Assembly: GCA_002715985.1 (NCBI GenBank)
Contig: PBAO01000048.1
Span: 1 to 44,454, forward strand
Origin: Lysobacterales bacterium
GTDB lineage: Bacteria > Pseudomonadota > Gammaproteobacteria > Nevskiales > Salinisphaeraceae
Reading direction: 5' to 3'
Length of the DNA: 44,454 nucleotides
Position 1 is the stretch's first letter. Every line of letters starts with the position of its first letter. Of this stretch, positions 24,372 through 31,411 are shown in pieces. The position numbers and the translations under genes are program-made. Under the pieces are notes generated by a model. The model was given only the letters and a program-made list of their open reading frames with translations. It was not told the DNA's origin and did no database searches.

Positions 24372-24583
24372 CAGCGGCCCCGGCGGCACAGCTCGTCGGC
24401 GACGTTCGTGGCCAGACGATCACAGGTATAGATCGCCGCGCCGGCGATAGAGGCGGCCAGAACAAACGGCGCGCCGAGGGCGATCAGCGGCGCGGCCACG
24501 CCGATGGTCGACAGGCCCATGCCCAGCCAGCCGAAGCCGGCCAGCGTGTGCGAGAGCTGGTTCTTGGTCAGGCGCCGGATCAC
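24371..24583 (-). CDS. Small two-helix membrane protein
   Basis: 70 residues from a GTG start at 24583, overlapping the stop of the upstream gene (GTGA) with GGAG a few bases earlier. It has two hydrophobic segments (AGFGWLGMGLSTIGVAAPLIAL and FVLAASIAGAAIYTC; about residues 12-34 and 38-52) and a charged C-terminus. A holin-like or other inner-membrane role is possible. Position among gp25-27-like genes is unusual for a holin. Confidence 0.55.
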   Translation of the reverse strand: MIRRLTKNQLSHTLAGFGWLGMGLSTIGVAAPLIALGAPFVLAASIAGAAIYTCDRLATNVADELCRRGR

Positions 24584-24894
24584 CAGTATTTCTCCGGCCG
24601 GGCAATGCCGGGCTGGCAGTCGATGGTGTACTGCGCCAGATCCAGCCCATAACGCGTCAACTCGACCAGGTATGGGCCCAGGCCGCGGTTTTTGACCGTG
24701 ACCAGTTCGCGGCGCTCCAGGTAGGCGACCTCGCGGCGCAGATCGGTGGATGTGATCGGCATGTCCGGGCCGGCCACGGTCGAGAGCAGCAGGTCTTCGC
24801 GCACCGGCCAGGGGTGGCTGACCTCGGCGGTTTGCAGAATGCGCCAGCGCATGTTCTCGCGCTGGATCTTTTCGAACTGATGCGGATCGGTCAT
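24580..24894 (-). CDS. Mu gp26-like winged-helix-like protein
   Basis: 104 residues. It has RWRILQTAEVSHPWPVREDLLL, then TDLRREVAYLERRELV and LVELTRYGLDLAQY, a helix-turn-helix/winged-helix pattern. In Mu-like phages a small protein of this kind (gp26) lies between the gp25-like and gp27-like genes; its role is unknown. It is 3 bp after the gp25-like gene and overlaps the next gene. Confidence 0.7.
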   Translation of the reverse strand: MTDPHQFEKIQRENMRWRILQTAEVSHPWPVREDLLLSTVAGPDMPITSTDLRREVAYLERRELVTVKNRGLGPYLVELTRYGLDLAQYTIDCQPGIARPEKYW

Positions 24895-24897
24895 CGA

Positions 24898-25236
24898 TCA
24901 ATCTCCACGCGGCTTCATGAGGTGGTTGCGCATGTATTCCCAGATGGCGTCGATCTTCTGTTCGATGCGGGAAAACGACTGCACGTAGTCGTCGCGGCGC
25001 ATGTAGGTTTCGGGCAGATCGCGGTGGAGCTGGCTGATCTGCTGCTCCACCGCTTCGATGCGCTGGTCCTGGGCCCGGTCGTGTTCGCGCGAATCCGTCA
25101 GATGCTTATCGAGTGCCTGCTGGGTCTGGCGCTGGCCGCGATCGATCATGATCCGCACCATCCAGATGGTGCCGCCCTGGAGGGCTGCGATCCCGCCCAG
25201 GATCGTGAGCACGGATATGATCAGGTCCTCGGTCAT
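24898..25236 (-). CDS. DUF2730/Mu gp25-like membrane-anchored coiled-coil protein
   Basis: 112 residues with one N-terminal membrane helix (about 5-27, including ISVLTILGGIAALQGG) and a long coiled coil (RGQRQTQQALDKH, then EAVEQQISQLHRDLP), ending in YMRRDDYVQSFSRIEQKIDAIW. The last part matches the typical end of DUF2730 (Mu gp25) proteins. Its function is not established, and it occurs in many Mu-like phages next to the packaging genes. It is 21 bp after the upstream small gene and 3 bp before the gp26-like gene. Confidence 0.7.
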   Translation of the reverse strand: MTEDLIISVLTILGGIAALQGGTIWMVRIMIDRGQRQTQQALDKHLTDSREHDRAQDQRIEAVEQQISQLHRDLPETYMRRDDYVQSFSRIEQKIDAIWEYMRNHLMKPRGD

Positions 25237-25257
25237 GTCGGGTCCTTGGCGGGCGCC

Positions 25258-25461
25258 TTAGTCGGCGCGGGCGTTCCAGGCGGCCACGGCGTCTTGCCGG
25301 GCGGTCTCGATCTCGGCCATTTCGGCATCGCTCAAGTCGCGGCCTTCGGCCTGGGCCTGGCTGATCTTGGACGCGGCCCGGCCCATTTCCTCGCTGAGCT
25401 GGCGCGAGAGTTCGGTAAGCGCGATCAAGCCGTTGATCGCGGTGACGACGTTAGTGCCCAT
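25258..25461 (-). CDS. Small acidic helical protein (67 aa), unknown
   Basis: 67 residues, entirely helical by composition, with GRAASKISQAQAEGRDLSDAE, no membrane segment and no Cys. It overlaps the lysis-region lipoprotein gene by 11 bp. Small proteins in this position of Mu-like phages often carry this composition. No function can be assigned. Confidence 0.5.
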   Translation of the reverse strand: MGTNVVTAINGLIALTELSRQLSEEMGRAASKISQAQAEGRDLSDAEMAEIETARQDAVAAWNARAD

Positions 25462-26047
25462 CGGTGATCTCCTGTTGAATCATGTCGCGCACGGCGACCA
25501 GTACCGCATCGACCGTGGCCAGACGGCCTTGCACGACGCCAGCCTGATCGTTGCCCAGCGCGCTATGTGCCGCGGCCAGGGCGGCGTTGCCGCGCTGGAT
25601 GAGATCGTCCAGCCGTGTGTCCTGCGCCGCAGAGAGCGCGCCCGCGCGTTCCAGGCGTACGGCCGTATTCACGGCCGCGGCATACGACGATTCGGTATAA
25701 GCCAACGATTGCTTGGCGGTCTGCGGTGCCGGCGTGTGGGCACAGCCGCCGATGCCCGCCAGGCAAACAGCCATGACCATCGCCACCACGATCGAGGTGA
25801 CGGCGGCGCCGGCGCTGCCGCCCGGCCCGTTCGAGCTGCGCCGCGGCTTATGCGTGCTGGCCGTATCCAGCGCGATCAGACCGAGCACGCGCTGTGCCTG
25901 CTTGACCCAGCGCTGGGCCCGGCCCAGCAGTTCATCGTCCGCGGTGCTGGGTGTGATTCGCGTGATTGCGGCCAGGCCCTGCAATGCGAACGTGGCGAAC
26001 GTGATCGCCGCACTCACATACGCGAACACCATCTCGACCATGTGCAT
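25451..26047 (-). CDS. Lysis-region membrane/lipoprotein fusion (holin-like plus Rz1-like)
   Basis: 198 residues from the ATG at 26047, chosen because GGAG lies 6 bases upstream; a frame to 26104 exists. The N-terminal third has one hydrophobic segment (about 6-28) and a DDELLGRAQRWVKQAQRVLGL helix like small holin-like phage proteins. Residues about 75-95 form a second hydrophobic segment ending in LAGIGGCAHTP, a lipobox-like site, and the rest is a helical domain (QSLAYTESSYAAAVNTAV) like the periplasmic lipoproteins near Mu-like endolysin genes. Two proteins may be fused here, or the lipobox part may be expressed from an internal start. A role in lysis is likely. Confidence 0.55.
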   Translation of the reverse strand: MHMVEMVFAYVSAAITFATFALQGLAAITRITPSTADDELLGRAQRWVKQAQRVLGLIALDTASTHKPRRSSNGPGGSAGAAVTSIVVAMVMAVCLAGIGGCAHTPAPQTAKQSLAYTESSYAAAVNTAVRLERAGALSAAQDTRLDDLIQRGNAALAAAHSALGNDQAGVVQGRLATVDAVLVAVRDMIQQEITDGH

Positions 26048-26129
26048 ATCGATCTCCATCGGGGTTAGAAAATACGACGAATGAGCGCGGCGGCGTCTTG
26101 CCATGCCGCGGCCATGCCCGGACGACGAA

Positions 26130-26702
26130 TCACGCCGCCCGATCGGGCTTTGGGAAGATCAGCGCCTTTGCATCAGGCGAGGTGCGGGCCACCTTGTGCG
26201 GGTAATCCACGGGCCGCTCGATACGCGCCGTGCCGTCGTTGTAGGCATCCAGCGCACCGGCCCAGCCGTGTTGTGCGCCAAACCGGTCATGCAGCCGCGC
26301 CAGGTGGCGCGCGCCGATATCGATGCCGTATTGCGGGTCACACAGCATCGGCAGCTCGTGCATGAACCCGTGCTCACGCGCCACCGCGCCGATCACCTGC
26401 ATGGCGCCCCAGCTTGTCTTCTGGTGGACATACTCGGTATCGGCCGTGGAGAAATAGCCCACCTCGCCCGCATCGGGCGCGGGGAAACCGTCCGGCGCGC
26501 GGCCGGCGCGGGCCTGTGTGGCGGTGAGCGTGAGCGGGCGCCCGGTGCGGGCGTTAACCGTCCAGCGGTAGTGCGCCTCGTAGCGCGAGGCCCAGGTCGA
26601 GTCGCCGGACTCGACCTGGATAACGCCCAACAGGATCGGCAACGGAATACCGTGCTCGGCAGCACAGCGCGTGGCGATGGCGGAGATCTGCGATTCGTTC
26701 AT
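26130..26702 (-). CDS. Endolysin: lytic transglycosylase (SLT-type)
   Basis: 190 residues from the ATG at 26702 (MNESQISAIA); an upstream in-frame start at 26723 is less likely. The catalytic Glu is in GVIQVESGDSTWASRYE near residue 27, followed by the SWGAMQV motif near residue 98 and a YNDG motif near residue 156, as in soluble lytic transglycosylases and goose-type lysozymes. It would cut glycan strands of peptidoglycan for lysis. There is no signal peptide, so a holin is needed. It is the first gene of the leftward late operon, right after the symmetric control element. Confidence 0.85.
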   Translation of the reverse strand: MNESQISAIATRCAAEHGIPLPILLGVIQVESGDSTWASRYEAHYRWTVNARTGRPLTLTATQARAGRAPDGFPAPDAGEVGYFSTADTEYVHQKTSWGAMQVIGAVAREHGFMHELPMLCDPQYGIDIGARHLARLHDRFGAQHGWAGALDAYNDGTARIERPVDYPHKVARTSPDAKALIFPKPDRAA

Positions 26703-26735
26703 GCCGCCAAGACTGCGAGGCAAGGCCCCGCGCGG

Positions 26736-26771
26736 CCATTAAAAGGCTTTACCGATTCGCGAGAGAGCCGG
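26736..26771. repeat. Repeat beside gene module, copy B (CCATTAAAAGG...)
   Basis: Matches copy A at 18492-18529 over about 36 bases with a few substitutions and a 2-base length difference. It lies 34 bp before the endolysin start, between it and the rightward lipoprotein gene, in the same arrangement as copy A. Confidence 0.65.
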
Positions 26772-26782
26772 CGAGCGGCCGA

Positions 26783-26843
26783 GGTATAGCCGGTCGCCGG
26801 CGACCAACTGAAAATATTTCTTTTCAAACGGTCGCCGGCGACC
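26783..26843 (-). promoter_or_regulatory. Candidate late promoter with a symmetric 52-bp control element
   Basis: Two identical 14-bp palindromes, GGTCGCCGGCGACC, lie at 26792-26805 and 26830-26843. Centred exactly midway (26817.5) is a third dyad, TGAAAA (26809-26814) facing TTTTCA (26821-26826). Reading left, a TATACC box (26788-26783) follows, with no -35 match at normal spacing. Placing the start near 26776 puts the central dyad about 42 bases upstream, like the Mor-bound site in Mu's middle promoter (-43.5). It is therefore a good candidate for the late promoter of the lysis-head-tail operon, activated by the Mor homologue at 40271-40594. Alternatively it regulates the rightward lipoprotein gene. 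Confidence 0.6.
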
Positions 26844-26973
26844 GTGCACGCTAGCGTTCTCGGGCGTCGAGCGGCCCGGAGGTAACTCAAGGACGCATGT
26901 GATTGCAGTCCTTACGCCTCTCGTGCTGTATTTACACCGCACGTTCGTGCGTATCTTTCACGAAGGGGGAACG

Positions 26974-27465
26974 ATGACCTATCGCGCAATCGCATCATGC
27001 GTACTGGCCTTTTGCCTGGCCGGTTGCGCAACACCGCCAGTCAAGCCGGTCGAACAGGATATTACGCGGTCTCGCGTTTACAACGCATCATACGACCAGG
27101 TTTGGAGCGCAATCGTCCAGGCCGTGGGGGAATCCGGGATCAACATCACGACGCTCGAAAAAGACAGCGGGATCGTTGCCGTATCGGAAGCGAGCTATGA
27201 TCCAGAATGGGCCGACGAGGGCATGCCTGGCAGCACTTTCGGCTCAGAGAATCAGATCACGGATCGTCGGGTAAGCTTGAACATCTTGGCCAACGCCTTG
27301 GAGCCGGACCGCACGCGCGTTCAGGTCAATAGCAAAATGCGCTATCAACTGCGCACGGGAAACGGCTCGCAGATTTATCCTTACAAGACGAATTGGGTAC
27401 AGGCCTATTCAAACGGCACGCTTGAAAAAGGCATTCTCGGCGGTATAGAGCGCCGAATTCATTAA
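26974..27465 (+). CDS. Outer-membrane-type lipoprotein (accessory gene)
   Basis: 163 residues from the ATG at 26974, which has a GGGGG ribosome binding site 5 bases upstream; the longer frame from 26899 lacks support. An N-terminal signal peptide ends in the lipobox FCLAGC at residues 14-19, so Cys19 would be lipid-modified. The remainder (YDQVWSAIVQAVGESGINIT, then DSGIVAVSEA) has the alternating helix/strand pattern of BamC-like or DUF-type outer membrane lipoproteins. It faces the late operon, has lower GC than its neighbours and sits between the lysis genes and the repressor, a usual place for genes expressed in lysogens. A role in blocking related phages or in host surface change is possible. 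Confidence 0.72.
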   Translation: MTYRAIASCVLAFCLAGCATPPVKPVEQDITRSRVYNASYDQVWSAIVQAVGESGINITTLEKDSGIVAVSEASYDPEWADEGMPGSTFGSENQITDRRVSLNILANALEPDRTRVQVNSKMRYQLRTGNGSQIYPYKTNWVQAYSNGTLEKGILGGIERRIH

Positions 27466-27477
27466 AACGGGCACAAG

Positions 27478-27505
27478 CCAAATGCGCCGACGTCGGCGCA
27501 TTTGG
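27478..27505. terminator. Perfect 28-bp palindrome between convergent genes (hairpin copy 2)
   Basis: CCAAATGCGCCGAC (27478-27491) is followed at once by its exact reverse complement. It is placed 12 bp after the lipoprotein stop and 2 bp before the zinc-ribbon stop, so it can stop transcription from both sides. Reading right it ends in CATTTGG followed by a TCTTATTT stretch. Confidence 0.75.
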
Positions 27506-27507
27506 TC

Positions 27508-27789
27508 TTATTTGAATCGGCCCACAAGAAACACGACGATGCCACCGACGAGTGCGCCGATACCTACGTTGTTGGTGATGCCGGGGCCCGCCGCCATTGT
27601 CGTGAGCATGCCCCCGACGATCATGACAAACCCAAGCGCTTCGTAAACGCCGCCCGTCCGGCCGACTTTATCGCGATGCTGCGGCTTGGCTGCTGCTTGC
27701 GCCGCCTGACCGGGCGCCCCGCACTGCGGGCAGCTCTGTGCCCGATCCGATATGTCGTTGCCGCATTCTTCGCACTGCGTCATTGCCAT
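27508..27789 (-). CDS. Zinc-ribbon membrane protein (accessory gene)
   Basis: 93 residues. The N-terminus holds a zinc ribbon with CEEC near residue 6 and CPQC near residue 20 (MTQCEECGNDISDRAQSCPQ). Two hydrophobic segments lie at about 50-70 and 75-90. Such zinc-ribbon plus two-helix proteins are common, uncharacterised membrane proteins. It is transcribed leftward and convergent with the lipoprotein; a 20-bp gap separates its start from the repressor gene's end, so it may be co-expressed with the repressor in the lysogen. A sensor, exclusion or assembly role is possible but unproven. Confidence 0.72.
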   Translation of the reverse strand: MAMTQCEECGNDISDRAQSCPQCGAPGQAAQAAAKPQHRDKVGRTGGVYEALGFVMIVGGMLTTMAAGPGITNNVGIGALVGGIVVFLVGRFK

Positions 27790-27809
27790 GAGCTTGCTCC
27801 CGGGCCTGT

Positions 27810-28568
27810 CTACGGCCAGTTTACGATTGCGCCGATCACTCGGCCGATGATTTGAATCTGAGGCCCTTCCAGATCCACCGCTCGGATGGTGAACGGTCGA
27901 AATGCCGGCGTATTTTCCGCCGTTATCTCCAGATCGCCATCGGGCAGCTTTCGAACGTACTTGATCAGCAAATCGTCAAACACGCGGATGACGTAACACG
28001 CGTCGCTGACTATTTTTCTTATTGATCGGTCGAATACGACGTAATCCCCATCTCGCAAAAGGCGCTCCATCGAGGTGCCCCGAACGATGGCAGCGCCACA
28101 GCTGGCCGGGTCGACAGCGCGGCGATCAAAGAACCTTTGAGGCATTGATAGATAGTCGACGATCACTTCGTCTTCAACCGCGGAGCCGTGTCCCGCAGAA
28201 AGTTCGATATCAAATATCGGAACGTCGAAAGACCATTCACCAAGAATTTTAGGCTCGGCTCCCGAGGCGCCCTTGGACACTGCCAGCTTCTGCTCATGCA
28301 ATTTGAGCAGTGCGTCTGCCTGCTCGGGCGTTGAGTCGGGAACCATCTCGCCTCGGCCTGACGTGATCCACTCAATATCGACGTTAAATTTTGACGTTAT
28401 GAGACCGATCAAATTATCCGATGGCTTGATTCGACCGTTCTCAACGTCACCCACGTAACTCCGGCTAATGCCAAGTTCGTCGGCAAATCTTTGCTGCGAG
28501 AGCTTTAAAAAACGTCGAGCACGACGAATGCGATCGCCGGGCATTTCCGACGTTGACTTAACGTCCAT
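27810..28568 (-). CDS. LexA-like phage repressor (HTH plus S24 peptidase)
   Basis: 252 residues. The N-terminal HTH (about 12-70) has LKLSQQRFADELGISRSYVG and VENGRIKPS. The C-terminal S24 domain shows the cleavage site Ala125-Gly126 in ELSAGHG, catalytic Ser166 in RGTSMERLL, and Lys203 in DLLIKYVR. Such repressors cut themselves when RecA is activated by DNA damage, so the prophage should be SOS-inducible, unlike Mu, whose c repressor lacks this domain. It diverges from the ner-like gene across a 45-bp gap, and its start codon overlaps an operator-like repeat, which suggests autoregulation. Confidence 0.93.
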   Translation of the reverse strand: MDVKSTSEMPGDRIRRARRFLKLSQQRFADELGISRSYVGDVENGRIKPSDNLIGLITSKFNVDIEWITSGRGEMVPDSTPEQADALLKLHEQKLAVSKGASGAEPKILGEWSFDVPIFDIELSAGHGSAVEDEVIVDYLSMPQRFFDRRAVDPASCGAAIVRGTSMERLLRDGDYVVFDRSIRKIVSDACYVIRVFDDLLIKYVRKLPDGDLEITAENTPAFRPFTIRAVDLEGPQIQIIGRVIGAIVNWP

Positions 28569-28620
28569 TGTCGTTTAATTTTTGGATGAAGGTCATAAGT
28601 AACGTCCAATAGCGTGAAAC
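28549..28620. promoter_or_regulatory. Divergent early/repressor promoters with operator-like repeats
   Basis: A 17-bp dyad GACGTT-GACTT-AACGTC lies at 28549-28565 and TAACGTCCA is repeated at 28559-28567 and 28600-28608. A rightward promoter reads TTGACT (28553-28558), 17 bp, TAATTT (28576-28581), so its -35 box is inside the dyad. A weaker leftward pair is TTTCAC (28619-28614), 16 bp, TATGAC (28597-28592), with the second repeat in its spacer. The left operator lies partly within the repressor's first codons. The repressor and Ner probably compete here. Confidence 0.65.
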
Positions 28621-28835
28621 CAGAGGCTATAAAAGCTGCTCTTTCCGAGGCGCACAGCTCCATGAGCCAAGTGGCGGCCGAGCTGCACGTGACTCGATCG
28701 GCCGTTCACTACGTAGTGTTTTCTCGTAGCCGATCAAAGCGCATAGAAGACGCAATCTCTCGGCATACGAAACTGAGCCTGGCCCAGCTGTGGCCGCGTT
28801 GGCACCGCAACTCCGCTCCTGGCGAGGCGTTGTAA
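28614..28835 (+). CDS. ner: Ner-like early regulator
   Basis: 73 residues from a GTG start at 28614, which lies inside the operator/promoter region. The HTH and following residues (MSQVAAELHVTRSAVHYVVFS, then IEDAISRHTKLSLAQLWPRW) closely follow the Ner/Nlp family, including the conserved LWP-R end. In Mu, Ner is the first early protein and turns down both the early and repressor promoters. Its placement, first gene of the early operon facing the repressor, matches that role. The next gene overlaps its stop (TAATG). Confidence 0.85.
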   Translation: MKPEAIKAALSEAHSSMSQVAAELHVTRSAVHYVVFSRSRSKRIEDAISRHTKLSLAQLWPRWHRNSAPGEAL

Positions 28836-28993
28836 TGCCTAAACGTGCGAAATCATCTCATATCGAATTGCCTGAGTGCCTTGTCTTGCCGAGGACCTCC
28901 AAAGGTACGCCGGCTGAGCGGGGCTCGATAGAAGCAAGACCAATGTTTGTTTGGAGCCCCGTCGCGTTCCGAGAGACCGGGGCAATCAAATGA
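28835..28993 (+). CDS. Small early protein (52 aa), unknown
   Basis: 52 residues from an ATG sharing one base with the ner stop and ending across the start of the next gene (ATGA). The product is basic at the N-terminus (MPKRAKSSH) with no recognisable domain. Overlapping start and stop at both ends support it as a translated link in the operon. No function can be given. Confidence 0.5.
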   Translation: MPKRAKSSHIELPECLVLPRTSKGTPAERGSIEARPMFVWSPVAFRETGAIK

Positions 28994-29478
28994 CCGGCAC
29001 TCGTTGGAAGCGCGTTCGCCCGACCAGTATCCCGCATGCGATGGAGCTGTGTATTCAGCACGCCAAGGCCCGGCATAACCGGTCCGTGGATTCGATCGCC
29101 GACCTCATGGGCCAGCCCAACAAGTGGTCGATCTATAAGTGGGTGGAATCCGGGCGTATCCCCACGGTGCTGATTCGCCCGTTCGAGGCGGCCTGTGGCA
29201 TCAGCTTTGTCACCCAGTATCTGGCGGCCAGCGACCACAAGCTGTTGATCGATATGCCCACCGGCAAGGCGGCGTCGGCCAGCGATATCAACGCGCTGCA
29301 ATCGACGTTCACCGCCGCCGTGCAACAGCTGCTGCTGTTCGCCGATGGCCAGCACGACCATGAGGCCACGCTGGCAGCGATCGACGCGGCCATGACGGAC
29401 TTGGCCAGCCACCGCGCCAACGTCGAGCGGTATGACCAGCCCGAGCTTGATTTTGGAACCCGTCAGGACGAGGCATGA
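28990..29478 (+). CDS. Early-operon conserved protein with helix-turn-helix-like N-terminus
   Basis: 162 residues from the ATG at 28990, which overlaps the upstream stop. The start (WKRVRPTSIPHAMELCIQHA) and the following RSVDSIADLMGQPNKWSIYKW and IRPFEAACGISFVTQYLA look like a DNA-binding domain with an insertion, and the C-terminal part is helical (ALQSTFTAAVQQLLLFADG). I recognise it as a conserved small protein of the early region of BcepMu-type transposable phages of proteobacteria. Function is not known. Confidence 0.65.
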   Translation: MTGTRWKRVRPTSIPHAMELCIQHAKARHNRSVDSIADLMGQPNKWSIYKWVESGRIPTVLIRPFEAACGISFVTQYLAASDHKLLIDMPTGKAASASDINALQSTFTAAVQQLLLFADGQHDHEATLAAIDAAMTDLASHRANVERYDQPELDFGTRQDEA

Positions 29479-29762
29479 AAACGCGTTCAAGCATTGGCTA
29501 TCACGAGAGCGTTGCCCTGGCCGACACGCTTGCCGCGTTTGGCGGCTTGGCCGAACAGGTCCGTGCGGATACCGGCTTCTTGTGGTTTCTAAAGAAACAC
29601 GAGGTTGGCGTAACGGCCGCCGATTGCTACATGGAACTGCACCGCCTGGTTGACGAGCTGCAGGCGATGGGCTGTACCCGCCAGGCCGCGATCGATTTTC
29701 TCTTGCGCAACAACGCGACCGCCGAGCAGGCGGTGCTGTATGCGATTGGGGCCAAGCGATGA
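29475..29762 (+). CDS. Small early protein (95 aa), unknown
   Basis: 95 residues, helical by composition (VALADTLAAFGGLAEQVRA, then ELHRLVDELQAMG), no motif for an enzyme. It overlaps the upstream gene by 4 bp and the next one by 4 bp, so translation is coupled. Function unknown. Confidence 0.6.
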   Translation: MKTRSSIGYHESVALADTLAAFGGLAEQVRADTGFLWFLKKHEVGVTAADCYMELHRLVDELQAMGCTRQAAIDFLLRNNATAEQAVLYAIGAKR

Positions 29763-30067
29763 GCGAGCCCCGCTATATCAGCAAGAGCCAGCAGCGCGTG
29801 CTGCAGATGCAGTTCGTGCTGGCGGGCAACGAACTCTATGGCCTGGCGCCGGGCGAGATCGCCACGGCGATGGCCATCGGGCAGAGCCAGGTCACACGTG
29901 ATCTGGCCAACCTGGAAGCCGCCGGTATCGCCGAGCGCGTGCCGGAAACACATCGCTGGCGGCTGTCGCCGCGCGTGGGCCAGATCGGGCTGTCGATGCT
30001 CGAGTCATTGGACAAGGCCCAGCGCAAGGTCGATGAAATTCGTCAGCGCTATTCCCGTCTTTCGTAA
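29759..30067 (+). CDS. Winged-helix DNA-binding early protein
   Basis: 102 residues with a helix-turn-helix (LAPGEIATAMAIGQSQVTRD, then LANLEAAGIAERV) and a following wing (THRWRLSPR), like the N-terminal domain of IclR-type regulators. A short C-terminal helix (LESLDKAQRKVDEIRQRY) may dimerise. It probably regulates phage early genes or a replication step. It is the fourth gene of the early operon. Confidence 0.7.
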   Translation: MSEPRYISKSQQRVLQMQFVLAGNELYGLAPGEIATAMAIGQSQVTRDLANLEAAGIAERVPETHRWRLSPRVGQIGLSMLESLDKAQRKVDEIRQRYSRLS

Positions 30068-30098
30068 TCCCTACCACGACGTTTTGAAGGCCTACCCG

Positions 30099-31001
30099 AT
30101 GACTGATTCCGACGACGCACAGGTGATTGATCACAACGCTCTGTCCGAGGATATGGCGGCCCTGGATACGGTGCGCCAGAACCTGACCGAGATCGACCAG
30201 CGCTACGGCGACGATCTGCCGTATGACTTCTATCGCAAGATCGAAACCTCGGCTCAGATGTATGGCGACATGGGCCGGATGTGTCTGTATCTGGGCTGTA
30301 ACCTGATTCAGATTCGCGAGCATGAAACCGACGCCGATTTCCAGTGGGCGCTGAACAAGATTGGCTGCTCCGGGCGAACCGCGCGGCGCTTCATGCAGGC
30401 CGCGGTGAAGTTCTCGAAGGCACCCAAGCTTGCCGATCTCGGCAAGTCCAAAATGCTGGAGTTTTTGACCGAGGACGATGACGAGATCGCAGCGTTGAAC
30501 GACGGCGGTACGTTGGCCGGTCATACGCTCGATGAATATGAGCGCATGACACGCAACGAGCTCCGCGACGCACTGCGCAAAGCCAAGCAGAAGAACACGG
30601 AAGACGCCGAAACCCACGAGCGTCTTCTGGCCGACAAGAACGCCAAGATCGACAAGCTTGATGCGGATCTGCACAAGGCGCGCGATGTGACCCGACCCTG
30701 GCCCAGCCGGGCCTTCGAGATCGCCCAGGCGGGCACCAAGCGTGCGGGTGAGGTGCTGCAGGGCCTGGATCAGCTCGACGCGCTGCGCGAGACGATTCTT
30801 ACCGAACCATTCGAGGACGACGACCGAGAATCGGCGATCGAGGCGATGGCTGTCGTGTACTACGACGCGGTCCAGCAGATCGTGGCCAAGGCCGAGGAGC
30901 TGGGCGTGAGCTGCGAGGAGGTGTTCTCGGGCTACAAGCCGGCAGCCCGCCCGTTGATGGATGTCGATGCGTTCCGCGATGACGCCGGGGGTGTGGCATG
31001 A
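30099..31001 (+). CDS. DUF3102-like early protein
   Basis: 300 residues from the ATG at 30099; the open frame extends further left only within the previous gene. The middle (MGRMCLYLGCNLIQIREH, then DADFQWALNKIGCSGRTARR and AVKFSKAPK) resembles DUF3102, a family found in plasmid and phage proteins, with an HTH-like core. A coiled coil (about 145-195) and an acidic C-terminal domain follow. A DNA-related role before transposition is likely, but none is demonstrated. Confidence 0.65.
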   Translation: MTDSDDAQVIDHNALSEDMAALDTVRQNLTEIDQRYGDDLPYDFYRKIETSAQMYGDMGRMCLYLGCNLIQIREHETDADFQWALNKIGCSGRTARRFMQAAVKFSKAPKLADLGKSKMLEFLTEDDDEIAALNDGGTLAGHTLDEYERMTRNELRDALRKAKQKNTEDAETHERLLADKNAKIDKLDADLHKARDVTRPWPSRAFEIAQAGTKRAGEVLQGLDQLDALRETILTEPFEDDDRESAIEAMAVVYYDAVQQIVAKAEELGVSCEEVFSGYKPAARPLMDVDAFRDDAGGVA

Positions 31002-31411
31002 GGTTTCGCCCGTATACCCATACCGCCGATGGCCAGGCGGGCGATGCGATGCGCACGCGCGATCATCGCGGCCCGGATCGCATCATTGCCGCCCGCCACG
31101 AGACCGGTGACGCCCGGCTGATCGAGTTCGTCGACGGTACGACCATCGATGCACGCACAGCGGTGATGCGTTGCTGGCACTGGTGCCCGCTCGCCGACGA
31201 CCCGGCAGCCAAGCTCGTCGAACGCCTGGCCGCAGGTGAAGCGATCGCCACGCTACTCGGGGAAAAATCCGGCCGGTTCGACACACAAGCGGTATTGCGC
31301 GAGATGGCCGAGACCTTGGCGGATCGCATGAACGAGGCACAACTCGCGGCCTGGATTCAGGCGAGCCAGGCGGTACTCGCCGTCAGCTCGCAACCGTCGG
31401 GATCGGCGTGA
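30998..31411 (+). CDS. Hypothetical early protein (137 aa)
   Basis: 137 residues, overlapping the DUF3102-like gene by 4 bp. The N-terminal half is beta-rich (HRGPDRIIAARHETGDARLI) and the C-terminal half helical (AVLREMAETLADRMNEAQLA). There is one Cys-Trp-His-Trp-Cys patch near residue 59 that could bind a metal. I recognise no family. Confidence 0.55.
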   Translation: MRFRPYTHTADGQAGDAMRTRDHRGPDRIIAARHETGDARLIEFVDGTTIDARTAVMRCWHWCPLADDPAAKLVERLAAGEAIATLLGEKSGRFDTQAVLREMAETLADRMNEAQLAAWIQASQAVLAVSSQPSGSA

